Source: Candidatus Leucobacter sulfamidivorax
GTDB lineage: Bacteria; Actinomycetota; Actinomycetes; Actinomycetales; Microbacteriaceae
NCBI GenBank assembly: GCA_016771945.1
Contig: QZLF01000001.1
Coordinates: 124,001-188,000, forward strand
Reading direction: 5' to 3'
DNA: 64,000 nucleotides
Part shown: positions 8,816-16,617 of the stretch, one piece after another
Layout of the letters: each line of letters opens with the position of its first letter
How positions within the stretch are numbered: position 1 is the stretch's first letter
Position numbers and translations under genes: made by a program
Notes under the pieces: model-generated
What the model was told of the DNA's origin: nothing
Databases searched by the model: none
Seen by the model: only the letters and a program-made list of their open reading frames with translations

Positions 8816-9865
8816 GTGAGCGGAGCGCACGATTCCCCTGAGGAGCACGGCGGAGAGCCGGGCGGCCCGCACGATTGCGAGCCGCAGTTCAGCGCGGGGC
8901 ATCCCGCCGCTGGCGCGGGGGCAGGATCGGCCGGAGCCCACGGCCACTCCCACGATCACGGCCTGAGCGGCCACGCGACGGCCACCGCGAAGCACCGGAA
9001 GCGCCTGGCGCTGGTGCTCGTGATCACGCTGAGCGTCGTCGCGATCCAGTTCGTCGGCGCCCTGATCTCCCGCTCGCTGTCGCTGCTCGCCGACACCGGG
9101 CACATGCTCACCGACGCGACCGGCGTCGCGATCGCGCTCATCGCGAGCCTCGTGGCCACCCTGCCGGCGAGCTCGAAGCGCACCTATGGCTTCCTGCGCG
9201 TCGAGGTGCTGGCGGCGCTCATCAACGGCGTCGTGCTCGGGGTCATCGCCGTGTTCATCTTCGTGGAGGCGATCCGCCGCTTCGGCGCGGAGGTCGAGGT
9301 GGCCTCCACTCCGATGCTCATCGCGGCGGCCATCGGCGGGGCGGCGAACCTCGCCTCCCTGCTGATCCTGCGCTCGGGGCGGAAGGAGAGCCTGAACGTG
9401 CGCGGCGCCTACCTGGAGGTGCTGGGCGACCTGCTCGGATCCGCCGCCGTGATCGTCGCGGCCGTCGTCATCATGCTCACCGACTGGTTCTGGGTGGATC
9501 AGATCGCGTCGATCCTCATCGCGCTGCTGATCATCCCGCGGGCCTACAGCCTGCTGCGCGACGTGGTGAACGTGCTGCTCGAAGCCTCGCCCGAGGGCGT
9601 CGACGTGGACGAGGCGCGTGCGCACATGCTCGCGGTGCCGGGCGTGGTCGAGGTGCACGATGTGCACGCCTGGACCATCACCTCGGGGGTGCCGGCCTTC
9701 TCGGCGCACGTGATGATCGCCGACGAGGCGTGGAGCGAGGAGGCCTACCACGCGATCCTCGACGAGCTGAAGGCGTGCCTGCGCGAGCACTTCGGCACCG
9801 ACCACAGCACCCTGCAGCTGGAGCCATCGGGCCACCGCCGGGCGGGCGCGCACCGGCACGCGTGA
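8816..9865 (+). CDS. cation diffusion facilitator (CzcD/ZitB-like)
   Basis: A 349-residue CDF transporter. A disordered His-rich N-terminus (HGHSHDHGLSGH) binds metal. It is followed by six membrane segments with HMLTDATG in segment 2 and the matching LGDLLGSAAV in segment 5, the two-by-two zinc site of the CzcD group. The cytoplasmic C-terminal domain (VVEVHDVHAWTITSG) ends in HRRAGAHRHA. It exports Zn(II) or related divalent ions against protons. GTG 8816 is set by a -10 box 7 nt upstream. It has its own promoter, although it lies close behind copA. Confidence 0.92.
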   Translation: MSGAHDSPEEHGGEPGGPHDCEPQFSAGHPAAGAGAGSAGAHGHSHDHGLSGHATATAKHRKRLALVLVITLSVVAIQFVGALISRSLSLLADTGHMLTDATGVAIALIASLVATLPASSKRTYGFLRVEVLAALINGVVLGVIAVFIFVEAIRRFGAEVEVASTPMLIAAAIGGAANLASLLILRSGRKESLNVRGAYLEVLGDLLGSAAVIVAAVVIMLTDWFWVDQIASILIALLIIPRAYSLLRDVVNVLLEASPEGVDVDEARAHMLAVPGVVEVHDVHAWTITSGVPAFSAHVMIADEAWSEEAYHAILDELKACLREHFGTDHSTLQLEPSGHRRAGAHRHA

Positions 9866-9899
9866 TCCTCGCCGTGCATCGATGCGACGGGCGGACGGG

Positions 9900-9905
9900 T
9901 AGGCT
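9900..9905 (+). promoter_or_regulatory. leaderless -10 box of nucS
   Basis: TAGGCT, 6 nt before GTG 9912, no SD. Confidence 0.65.
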
Positions 9906-9911
9906 GGCACG

Positions 9912-10604
9912 GTGCGAATCGTGGTGGCCGACTGCTCCGTTGACTATGCGGGGCGCCTGAGCGCGCACCTGCCGCGCGCCACCCGCGTGCTCATGCTGAA
10001 GAGCGACGGCTCGATCCTCGTGCACAGCGACGGCGGATCGTACAAGCCCCTCAACTGGATGAGCCCGCCCTGCTCGCTCGCAGCCGGCGAGCCCGACGAC
10101 GAGCAGCGCGAGGCGGGGGTCGCCGAGGTGTGGCGGGTCACGCACGCGAAGACGGCGGATCAGCTCGTGGTGTCGCTCTTCGAGATCGTGCACGACTCCT
10201 CGCACGAGCTCGGGGTCGACCCGGGCCTCATCAAGGATGGCGTCGAGGCCCACCTGCAGGAGCTGCTCGCCGAGCAGATCGAGCTGCTGGGCGACGGGCA
10301 CACGCTCGTGCGCCGGGAGTACATGACGGCGATCGGCCCGGTGGACATCCTCGCGCGCGACTCCGGCGGGGCCTCGGTCGCGGTCGAGATCAAAAGAAGA
10401 GGCGATATCGATGGTGTTGAGCAACTGACAAGATACCTCGAGCTCATGAACCGGGATCCGGTGCTCGCGCCCGTCGCCGGGGTGTTCGCGGCGCAGGAGA
10501 TCAAGCCGCAGGCGCGCACCCTCGCCGAGGATCGCGGGATCCGCTGCGTCGTGCTCGACTACGACGCCATGCGCGGCATGCGCAATCTCAACACGCTGTT
10601 CTGA
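9912..10604 (+). CDS. nucS: endonuclease NucS/EndoMS (non-canonical mismatch repair)
   Basis: A 230-residue EndoMS of full length. The N-terminal dimerization domain begins [20 protein letters not shown]. The C-terminal RecB-like nuclease core has GPVDILARD and [11 protein letters not shown] with Glu159 and Lys161. It cuts both strands at mismatches and replaces MutS/MutL in actinobacteria. The sliding-clamp-binding tail (NLNTLF) is present. GTG start after a leaderless promoter. Oddity: codons over the catalytic core (10388-10440) are AT-rich with AAA, AGA, AGA, GAT, GGT, GTT, unlike the rest of the gene. Confidence 0.95.
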   Translation: MRIVVADCSVDYAGRLSAHLPRATRVLMLKSDGSILVHSDGGSYKPLNWMSPPCSLAAGEPDDEQREAGVAEVWRVTHAKTADQLVVSLFEIVHDSSHELGVDPGLIKDGVEAHLQELLAEQIELLGDGHTLVRREYMTAIGPVDILARDSGGASVAVEIKRRGDIDGVEQLTRYLELMNRDPVLAPVAGVFAAQEIKPQARTLAEDRGIRCVVLDYDAMRGMRNLNTLF

Positions 10605-10678
10605 GCCACGGTCCCCTGCTGCCGCATCACACCGCCGAACCCTGTAGCTCCTCGGAGCAGCATGTTCGTGTTCACCAA

Positions 10679-11143
10679 TCATTCAGCTGAGGCCACTTTG
10701 TCTTCTGCCCGCAAAGACGTGAGCACCGCCTCGGCGAGTTCCCTTCCTTTCAGCTGCATATGTGCACCGAAGAACTCGAGGTGCGGTGCATGCTCCTGGA
10801 AATGATGAGGAGTGAGAACCGCTGAGAACATCGGCAGGTCTTCAGCCAGCTGAACCTGCATCAGCCCATTCACCACTGCGCTGGCTACGAAGTCATGCCG
10901 GTAGATTCCACCGTCAACCACCAGGGCACATCCAGCTATAGCAGCGTAGTCTCCTGACCGAGCAAGCCTCTGGGCCCGGAGAGGAATCTCGAAGGCTCCC
11001 GGAACTCGAAGCCGGTCGATTTTCAGATCAGGCACTTCCTCGTGAACTCTCTGGATGAAAGCCCCCGTAGCCTCGCTCACGAGTTCACCGTGCCATCCTG
11101 ACTCTACGACTGCAATTCGGATGGGCGTATGCGAATTCTTCAT
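10679..11143 (-). CDS. 6,7-dimethyl-8-ribityllumazine synthase, RibH2 type
   Basis: A 154-residue lumazine synthase. GGIYRHDFVASAVVNGLMQ with catalytic His83 and LTPHHFQEH match the type II (RibH2) proteins known from Brucella and rhizobia rather than the usual actinobacterial RibH. It condenses 5-amino-6-ribitylaminouracil with dihydroxybutanone phosphate to give the riboflavin precursor. ATG 11143 has GGAGG upstream; an upstream extension of the frame has no support. It is the last gene of the minus-strand catabolic operon, where no other riboflavin gene is found, so it may boost flavin supply or do a related condensation. Confidence 0.85.
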   Translation of the reverse strand: MKNSHTPIRIAVVESGWHGELVSEATGAFIQRVHEEVPDLKIDRLRVPGAFEIPLRAQRLARSGDYAAIAGCALVVDGGIYRHDFVASAVVNGLMQVQLAEDLPMFSAVLTPHHFQEHAPHLEFFGAHMQLKGRELAEAVLTSLRAEDKVASAE

Positions 11144-11287
11144 ACTCGTTCCTCCATCATCTTGACGATTGTTTGCTTCGGCCACCGCATGGGAACAAAG
11201 GCCTGACAGGGTCCGTTCCATCACTGAGAAGGTTGTCTCGGTCATCGTTGCTTCCGTCTCACATGTGGGACTCGCACGTTGGGGCGG

Positions 11288-11323
11288 GGTTGCCGGCTGG
11301 CAAACGCCCGTCAGCCGGCAACC
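11288..11323. terminator. hairpin between tautomerase and ribH genes
   Basis: A perfect 12-bp stem (GGTTGCCGGCTG, 11288-11299, pairing with 11312-11323) with a 12-nt loop. A second, mutually exclusive small hairpin TTGCC-GGCT-GGCAA lies at 11290-11303. No U-tract follows on either strand. It may attenuate transcription into the lumazine synthase gene or stabilise the mRNA end. Confidence 0.5.
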
Positions 11324-11382
11324 AGCTATCGGGCAGGCCGTCGGCGACAGCGCTGCCTCCGCTTTGCAGAGCGCGTCACGGT

Positions 11383-11571
11383 CTAGCCGAGCAGCTTGCC
11401 CCTGTAACCCCAGCGCGATGGTTCGACGCTGTGCAGAATGACGCTTGTGTCATTCCCGGCTTCTTCACCCAAGACCGAGGCGACCGCCTGTGTCAGCGCT
11501 TCGACCATCTTCTCGCTGAACTTCTCGTCGTCGAAACGTCTGTCGAAGAATGATGCTTCGATGTGTGCCAT
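11383..11571 (-). CDS. 4-oxalocrotonate tautomerase-like protein lacking Pro1
   Basis: A 62-residue protein, exactly the 4-OT subunit length, starting MAHIEASFFDRRFDDEKFSE and ending WGYRGKLLG, which matches the family's beta-alpha-beta fold and C-terminal GG/RG turn. The family's catalytic base is the N-terminal Pro after Met removal; here the codon is GCA (Ala). Tautomerase activity by the usual mechanism is therefore not expected. ATG 11571 has AAGGAAG upstream. It sits in the minus-strand operon between ribH2 and the amidohydrolase. Confidence 0.75.
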   Translation of the reverse strand: MAHIEASFFDRRFDDEKFSEKMVEALTQAVASVLGEEAGNDTSVILHSVEPSRWGYRGKLLG

Positions 11572-11690
11572 TGTTTCTTCCTTCTTTCTTTCTTCTCTCA
11601 TAGGTGTTCATGGGGAGGGGATCCCGGACAAGCAAAAGCAACCTCGACTTCGTCCGTTCAGATGCGCCCGGCTTGCGAACGGACGACGGA

Positions 11691-12989
11691 TCAGAGATCG
11701 AGCGTTTCCGACAGGCCACGCAGATACCGGGTAAGGTCGCGCCCGGATCGTACGACGTGTCTGATATTCGAGCGCTCGGTCAGACGGCTGATATCGGAAA
11801 GGACGTTCCCTTCTACGACTACTACGTCCCCGACGGCACCCGGCTGGAGAGAGCCGAGTTCCGGTCGGTTCAACAGCGACGCCGCATTCGTCGTGGCGGT
11901 GGTCAGAGCCTCGTCGACGGACATGCCGTGCTCCACATACAGCTCGAGTTCGCGAGCGTGCGCGCCGAACGGGCAAAGAGTTCCCGAAGAATCTGTACCC
12001 ATCGCTACTTTGACTCCTGCTGCACGCGCCAGCGTGAACGACTCGATTGTTCGGTCATGCGCTTCGCTGAGATCGGCCACGCCCTGAGCGCTCAGGCCCC
12101 GCTCGGTGCCTTCCCGCTGGCACCAGTCGTTGAAAGACATCGTGGGGACGAGGAACGTACCACGCTCGGCCATCTCAGCTGCCATGTCCTCGTCGAGGTA
12201 CGACCCGTGCTCGATCGAATCCACGCCCGCCGAGAGACTGCGCCTGATGCCTTCCGCGGAGAGCGCGTGTGCGGCGACCCGCAGATCCAACTCGTGAGCG
12301 GTCTCCACAATGATCGCGAGTTCGGGGGCCGTGTAGTTCGGCCAGTGCGGTTGCTCACCCTTCGACATCCCGCCGCTCGCCATCACCTTGATGAAGTCAG
12401 CACCCGCTCTGGCCTGCAGCCGCACGATCTTGCGGCATTCCTCGATGCCGTCCGCCGTATCCCACTTCATGCGCTGGGTATACGGTGGGAAGAAGAGATC
12501 GCCGTGGCCGTTCGTCATCGTGATCCACCACGGCGCGACCAGTAGCCGCGGCCCGACTGCCAACCCCTCATCGATGAAGTCGCGGAGTTCGACTTCACCG
12601 GCACCGCGATGCCCCATGACTCGCAGGGTCGTGAATCCGGCAGCAAGTGAGCGGTGGGCGTTCCTCAGCCCGTGCAGCAGTTTGCCGGGCTTGGTGACCT
12701 GGCCACGAAAGACATCACTTGCGACAACGCGCTGCTGGTCGGAGTTGGTCGTCAGGTGGACGTGCGCGTCGATGAGCCCGGGCAGAACCGTACAGCCTGT
12801 GGCGTCGAGGCGCGGGGTGCCTCGCGGCACCTCGACATCCAGAGGTGGACCGGCATAGACCACCGCGCCGGCGCGGACATGGACGAGCCCGTTCTCATAG
12901 TGCTCACCCCGGCCCGCCCAGATCGTGCCGCCTTCGATGACAATGTCGCCAGACGAACCCTGCGACCCGAAAACTTCTGGTTCTGGCAC
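11691..12989 (-). CDS. metal-dependent amidohydrolase (imidazolonepropionase-like)
   Basis: A 432-residue amidohydrolase. Metal-binding motifs in order: PGLIDAHVHL, the carboxylated-lysine segment GADFIKVMASGG, AAHALSAEG, GVDSIEHGSYL, and MGTDSSG with the catalytic Asp. This set fits a binuclear-zinc subtype I enzyme acting on a cyclic or linear amide. GTG 12989 is chosen because AAAGGGG precedes it and it lies 13 bp after the prs stop; an ATG at 13037 would overlap prs. In the operon it could hydrolyse an amide or formamide product after ring opening. Confidence 0.85.
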   Translation of the reverse strand: MPEPEVFGSQGSSGDIVIEGGTIWAGRGEHYENGLVHVRAGAVVYAGPPLDVEVPRGTPRLDATGCTVLPGLIDAHVHLTTNSDQQRVVASDVFRGQVTKPGKLLHGLRNAHRSLAAGFTTLRVMGHRGAGEVELRDFIDEGLAVGPRLLVAPWWITMTNGHGDLFFPPYTQRMKWDTADGIEECRKIVRLQARAGADFIKVMASGGMSKGEQPHWPNYTAPELAIIVETAHELDLRVAAHALSAEGIRRSLSAGVDSIEHGSYLDEDMAAEMAERGTFLVPTMSFNDWCQREGTERGLSAQGVADLSEAHDRTIESFTLARAAGVKVAMGTDSSGTLCPFGAHARELELYVEHGMSVDEALTTATTNAASLLNRPELGSLQPGAVGDVVVVEGNVLSDISRLTERSNIRHVVRSGRDLTRYLRGLSETLDL

Positions 12990-13002
12990 GGCTGCCCCTT
13001 TC

Positions 13003-13995
13003 TCAGAACGTATGGTTCTTCCCGCCGAAGACCTCACTCACGGAGTCATCGGTGAAGATCCGGTAGATCGTGTCCGCGAGCAGCGGGGCGCATGAGAGCA
13101 CCTCGATCTTGTCGGGGGCGCCTGGACGAAGCGGAATAGTGTCGGTGACGACGATCCGCTCGAAGGGCGATGCTGCAAGACGTTCGAACGCCGGCCCGCT
13201 GAAGACTCCATGAGTCGCTGCCGCAAACACCCGACGTGCCCCGGCACGCATGAGCGCATCTCCTGCGGCGCACAACGTACCAGCCGTGTCAATGATGTCG
13301 TCGATCACGATCGCGGTCTTCCCGTGCACGTCCCCGATCACAGTGTTGATCTCGGCGACCTGCTGCTGGGGCCTCTCCTTGTCGAGAATCGCCAGGCCGG
13401 CTCCGATCTGGGTAGCGAACTGCTTGTTGAGCTTCACACGACCGGCATCCGGAGCGACGACCACCAGGTCATCGTCCAAGTCGGCGAAGTACTCACCGAT
13501 GATTCCAGCGGCAGTCATGTGATCCAAGGGAATGCCGAAGAAGCCCTGGAGCTGGCCGGCATGCAGATCCATTGCAAGCACACGATCGACACCCGTGGCT
13601 TCGAGGGCACGCGCAACCATGCGTGCGGAGATCGGCTCACGTGGAGCCGACTTCTTGTCCTGCCTCGAGTACCCGTACCAAGGGGTCACCGCGATCACCC
13701 GATGCGCGCTCGAGCCGACGGCGGCGTCGACCATGACCATCAGTTCGAGGAGTGAGTCGTTGGCATTGACTCCGGTCTCGGGGTTTGCGCACATGGGTTG
13801 AACGATGAAGACATCGGCCCCGCGAATCGATTCGTCGAACCTGCTGTAGACCTCTCCGCTGGAGAAGGTCTTCAGCGTTACCTTGCCGAGTTCGATTCCG
13901 AGGAGCCCCACGATGTCTGCAGCCAGCGGTTCGTTGGACCGGCCCGAGAACACCATCAGCCGCTTGCCCGAAGCCGTCTGCAGGGAGGCGTTCAT
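13003..13995 (-). CDS. prs: ribose-phosphate pyrophosphokinase (PRPP synthetase)
   Basis: A 330-residue class I PRPP synthetase with all core motifs: FSSGEVYSRFDESIRG, YGYSRQDKK, DLHAGQLQGFF, and the PRPP-binding loop IVIDDIIDTAGTL. It turns ribose 5-phosphate and ATP into PRPP. A housekeeping prs normally sits with glmU, so this is likely a second copy dedicated to the operon, which also holds a ribokinase (supplying ribose 5-phosphate) and a nicotinamide phosphoribosyltransferase (using PRPP). Confidence 0.92.
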   Translation of the reverse strand: MNASLQTASGKRLMVFSGRSNEPLAADIVGLLGIELGKVTLKTFSSGEVYSRFDESIRGADVFIVQPMCANPETGVNANDSLLELMVMVDAAVGSSAHRVIAVTPWYGYSRQDKKSAPREPISARMVARALEATGVDRVLAMDLHAGQLQGFFGIPLDHMTAAGIIGEYFADLDDDLVVVAPDAGRVKLNKQFATQIGAGLAILDKERPQQQVAEINTVIGDVHGKTAIVIDDIIDTAGTLCAAGDALMRAGARRVFAAATHGVFSGPAFERLAASPFERIVVTDTIPLRPGAPDKIEVLSCAPLLADTIYRIFTDDSVSEVFGGKNHTF

Positions 13996-14121
13996 GAGTT
14001 CACCACTCCCGCCAAGTCGATCAGGATGCTCCCGTTCAACCTATCTGTGCTGCGCGTATCCGAATTCATGACTTGGAAACCTTTCGATTGTGACCAAACA
14101 CACCCCGCCGGCACGCCCGCA

Positions 14122-15066
14122 TCACACGCCAGCTCCGATGCTGGACAGCACGGCATCGATATCTGACGCGTCCGGCATGCTCGTGCGCGCCCCCGCCGAC
14201 TCCACGGACAACGCGGCGGCGGCAACGCCGCGACGCGCCGCCATGGTGAAATCGCATCCCCCTGCCAGGCTTGCGGCGAATACTCCGTTGAAGGTGTCGC
14301 CTGCGCCGGTGGTGTCGATCACCTGACGCGCCGACCCCGCCGGAATCCGGTTGCTGACTCCGGCAGCGCTGCAGAGCAGCACGCCTTCTGCGCCCAACGT
14401 AACGACCACCGGAGCCCGGCTGCGGGATGCTACCGCGGTCGCCATCGCCTCCACGGAAGCATCCCCGGTCCCGCCGAGTAGACGATAGAGATCCTGCAGC
14501 TCACCCCGATTCGGCGTGATGATCGGCGCGAACCGGAGGAGGTCGCAGGTGTCAGCAGTCACAGGAGCCGGATTGAGTACACAGAGCCACCCTTGCATCG
14601 CCGCGGCTTCGACACCCGCGGCAACCGCAGCCGCCGAAATCTCTGTGCTGATCAGGACGCAACTCGGCCACCCCTGAGCACGCTCCACCGCGACCGCCAC
14701 ATCCCGTGCCGTCACCTCCTCATTCGCCCCGGCTGCGACAGCTATCTGGTTTTCTCCAGCGGCGTCCACGACGATCAGGGCCGCCCCGGTAGCGCTTCCT
14801 TCTTTGACCACCACGTCAGTGACATCGACGCCTTCAGCATGCAATTCGGTCAGCGCAGTCGTCCCGAACTCATCGCTCCCTACGGCGCCGACGTAACGAA
14901 CCGCGGCTCCCGAGCGCGCTGCTGCCACAGCAGAATTGCCGCCTTTGCCTCCGCCATGGCGCTGCAGATGCGATCCCACAACGGTCTCACCCGGACCCGG
15001 CAGCCTCGGGGCAGCGACCACCATATCGACGTTCAGCGCACCGATGACCAGCAAGCGCCCGTTCAT
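14122..15066 (-). CDS. ribokinase-like PfkB sugar kinase
   Basis: A 314-residue PfkB kinase: GGKGGNSAVAAARSGA near residue 40, the ribokinase-type NPAPV, TPNRGEL, and the anion-hole/catalytic motif DTTGAGDTFNG. These fit ribokinase (RbsK). It would make ribose 5-phosphate for the PRPP synthetase encoded next. ATG 15066 gives the family's usual N-terminus (MNGRLLVIGALNVD). A GTG at 15087 with GAAGGA six bases upstream is an equally good start and would add seven residues. Confidence 0.85.
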   Translation of the reverse strand: MNGRLLVIGALNVDMVVAAPRLPGPGETVVGSHLQRHGGGKGGNSAVAAARSGAAVRYVGAVGSDEFGTTALTELHAEGVDVTDVVVKEGSATGAALIVVDAAGENQIAVAAGANEEVTARDVAVAVERAQGWPSCVLISTEISAAAVAAGVEAAAMQGWLCVLNPAPVTADTCDLLRFAPIITPNRGELQDLYRLLGGTGDASVEAMATAVASRSRAPVVVTLGAEGVLLCSAAGVSNRIPAGSARQVIDTTGAGDTFNGVFAASLAGGCDFTMAARRGVAAAALSVESAGARTSMPDASDIDAVLSSIGAGV

Positions 15067-15140
15067 ACCGATTCCATCCAAGGGCACACCATTTCCTTCA
15101 GTTGCATCTCCGCCCCGATCGACTACCTTCCAATGTGCTT

Positions 15141-15914
15141 CTACGCCTTCTCGGTGCGCGCAGTCCACGCGAGAAGGGACGTCCACATCCCGGCGTAGTG
15201 GGGCCAGTCAAGGAACTCCTGGGGCGCCCAGTGCGGGGCAAGATCCGAAGCGAATGCGGCTGTCCGCCCCTCGCCGAATTCACCGACGACCAGCATCGGA
15301 TCGTCACCCACCCGGGCTACGACAGTGGCATCCGGCTTCGCGATGAGCCTGTTGTAGCCGAGCAGTTCAGGCCAGTCCGAAGGCGTACCACCGAGGACCG
15401 CGTGATCAGGCGCACACACCTCGACCCCGACGCCCTCTGGCCGCTCGATGCGGTCGTCGTACGGCAGCATCATCACAGGAAGCGGCTCAGCAAGCGGGCT
15501 CATCGCATATCGGCCCTTGCCATCGATCCCGGTGAAGGACAGATACCCCCCGACCATGACCAGGCCACCGCCCCGCTGCACGAAGTCAGCCACCAGACCG
15601 AGCCGGTTCGGCGACTTCTCGGATCGCAGGAAGGTCTCGTCGGGCAATAGGAAGGAGTTGGACCCGATATCGGAGATCACGACCAGATCGAACTCGTCGA
15701 TCTCCTCCGCTGAGCGGGGGAACCGCGATGTGATCTCGTGAGCACGAACGTAGGTCACATCAAAGCCAGCCCTATCGAGGCATTCCAGAAAGACCCCGGC
15801 CCCTTCTTCGTACTCGGTCGAGTGAAACTGGTCGAAGCCCTTCATATGGATCGTGTGCTTCACCCACGACTCTCCGACGAACAAGACATTGATGGGTGAT
15901 TCGATTGTGGTCAT
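15141..15914 (-). CDS. glutamine amidotransferase-like (GATase1-like) protein
   Basis: A 257-residue protein of the putative GATase1-like family (PF07090-type): NVLFVGESWVKHTIHMKGFD at the start, FDLVVISDIGSNSFLL, FVQRGGGLVMVGGYLSFTG and HWAPQEFLDWPHYAGMW. The fold is that of class I glutamine amidotransferases and ThuA-like proteins, but no clear Cys nucleophile elbow is seen, so the reaction is unknown. It could bind a sugar or amide. It lies between the HAD phosphatase and ribokinase genes of the operon. Confidence 0.75.
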   Translation of the reverse strand: MTTIESPINVLFVGESWVKHTIHMKGFDQFHSTEYEEGAGVFLECLDRAGFDVTYVRAHEITSRFPRSAEEIDEFDLVVISDIGSNSFLLPDETFLRSEKSPNRLGLVADFVQRGGGLVMVGGYLSFTGIDGKGRYAMSPLAEPLPVMMLPYDDRIERPEGVGVEVCAPDHAVLGGTPSDWPELLGYNRLIAKPDATVVARVGDDPMLVVGEFGEGRTAAFASDLAPHWAPQEFLDWPHYAGMWTSLLAWTARTEKA

Positions 15915-15936
15915 CAGCTTGTATTTCCTTATTCGC

Positions 15937-16617
15937 TCAGTACTGTCCGGTTGATGTCTTCAGGAGTTGACGGCCCATCGCATACGCTTCACGGATGTCG
16001 GTACCCACATAACTCGTCGCTGCCAGCGGTGCCAGCACGGGCGCCGGATTCACCCCGACGGTGCGCGAGAACCTCGAGAAGAGCCCCACATCACTGGAGG
16101 AATCGCCGTAAACGACGCAGTTCTCCCCGCTCAAGTCCCGGGCGGCGAGAGCCGCCTCGGTAATCGAGACCTTCACCTCTGGCATGAGTGTGGCCGAGTT
16201 CCCCAACGGCATCCCAGGTTCCACTGCAGAGCCGTACGTCTCATGAGCTCCCCAGAGTTCGAGCCTGCGAACAAAGAAGGCCGGCGACTGGGAGATGACG
16301 ATCACCTCCTCGCCGCGGGAGCGGATGTCCGCGAAGGTTCCAATAACCCCTTCCATCCAAGGCGCGTTATGGAAAGCCTGGTCGAAATCGGCGGTGGTGG
16401 CGTCTTTGCAGATCTCGAGGAGCCGCAACCAGAAATCGGTGTCGGTGATCCGGTTCTCGAACCACAGGTTCTCGATCTCTCGGCCGGCATCGAGTTGGCC
16501 CACCTGGCGGGCCAACTCGATGCTGGCGGTGCTCCTCAACAAGGTGCCGTCCATGTCGAAGACATGGAGGCAGCCGGTCTTCTCGGAACTATGCACGTTC
16601 ATTCTCTCCGCTGTCAT
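15937..16617 (-). CDS. HAD family phosphatase (SerB-like)
   Basis: A 226-residue HAD-IB hydrolase: FDMDGTLLRSTAS (nucleophile and acid Asp), VIVISQSPAFFV (motif II), K149-region and VVYGDSSSDVGLFSRF (motif IV). It removes phosphate from a small substrate; in this context a nucleotide or ribose phosphate is possible (inference). The start overlaps the aldehyde dehydrogenase stop. ATG 16617 is used; ATG 16602, directly after GGAGAGA, is an alternative that removes five residues. Confidence 0.8.
   Translation of the reverse strand: MTAERMNVHSSEKTGCLHVFDMDGTLLRSTASIELARQVGQLDAGREIENLWFENRITDTDFWLRLLEICKDATTADFDQAFHNAPWMEGVIGTFADIRSRGEEVIVISQSPAFFVRRLELWGAHETYGSAVEPGMPLGNSATLMPEVKVSITEAALAARDLSGENCVVYGDSSSDVGLFSRFSRTVGVNPAPVLAPLAATSYVGTDIREAYAMGRQLLKTSTGQY

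Noticed and set aside
4847-9910. A very long open frame on the minus strand through copA and the CDF gene.
   Set aside because: It is a GC-bias shadow beyond 6070. The plus-strand genes there have clear family motifs; only the part up to 6070 is a real gene.
11144-11382. Possible FMN riboswitch before the lumazine synthase gene.
   Set aside because: The conserved RFN-element blocks are absent; only a simple hairpin pair is seen.
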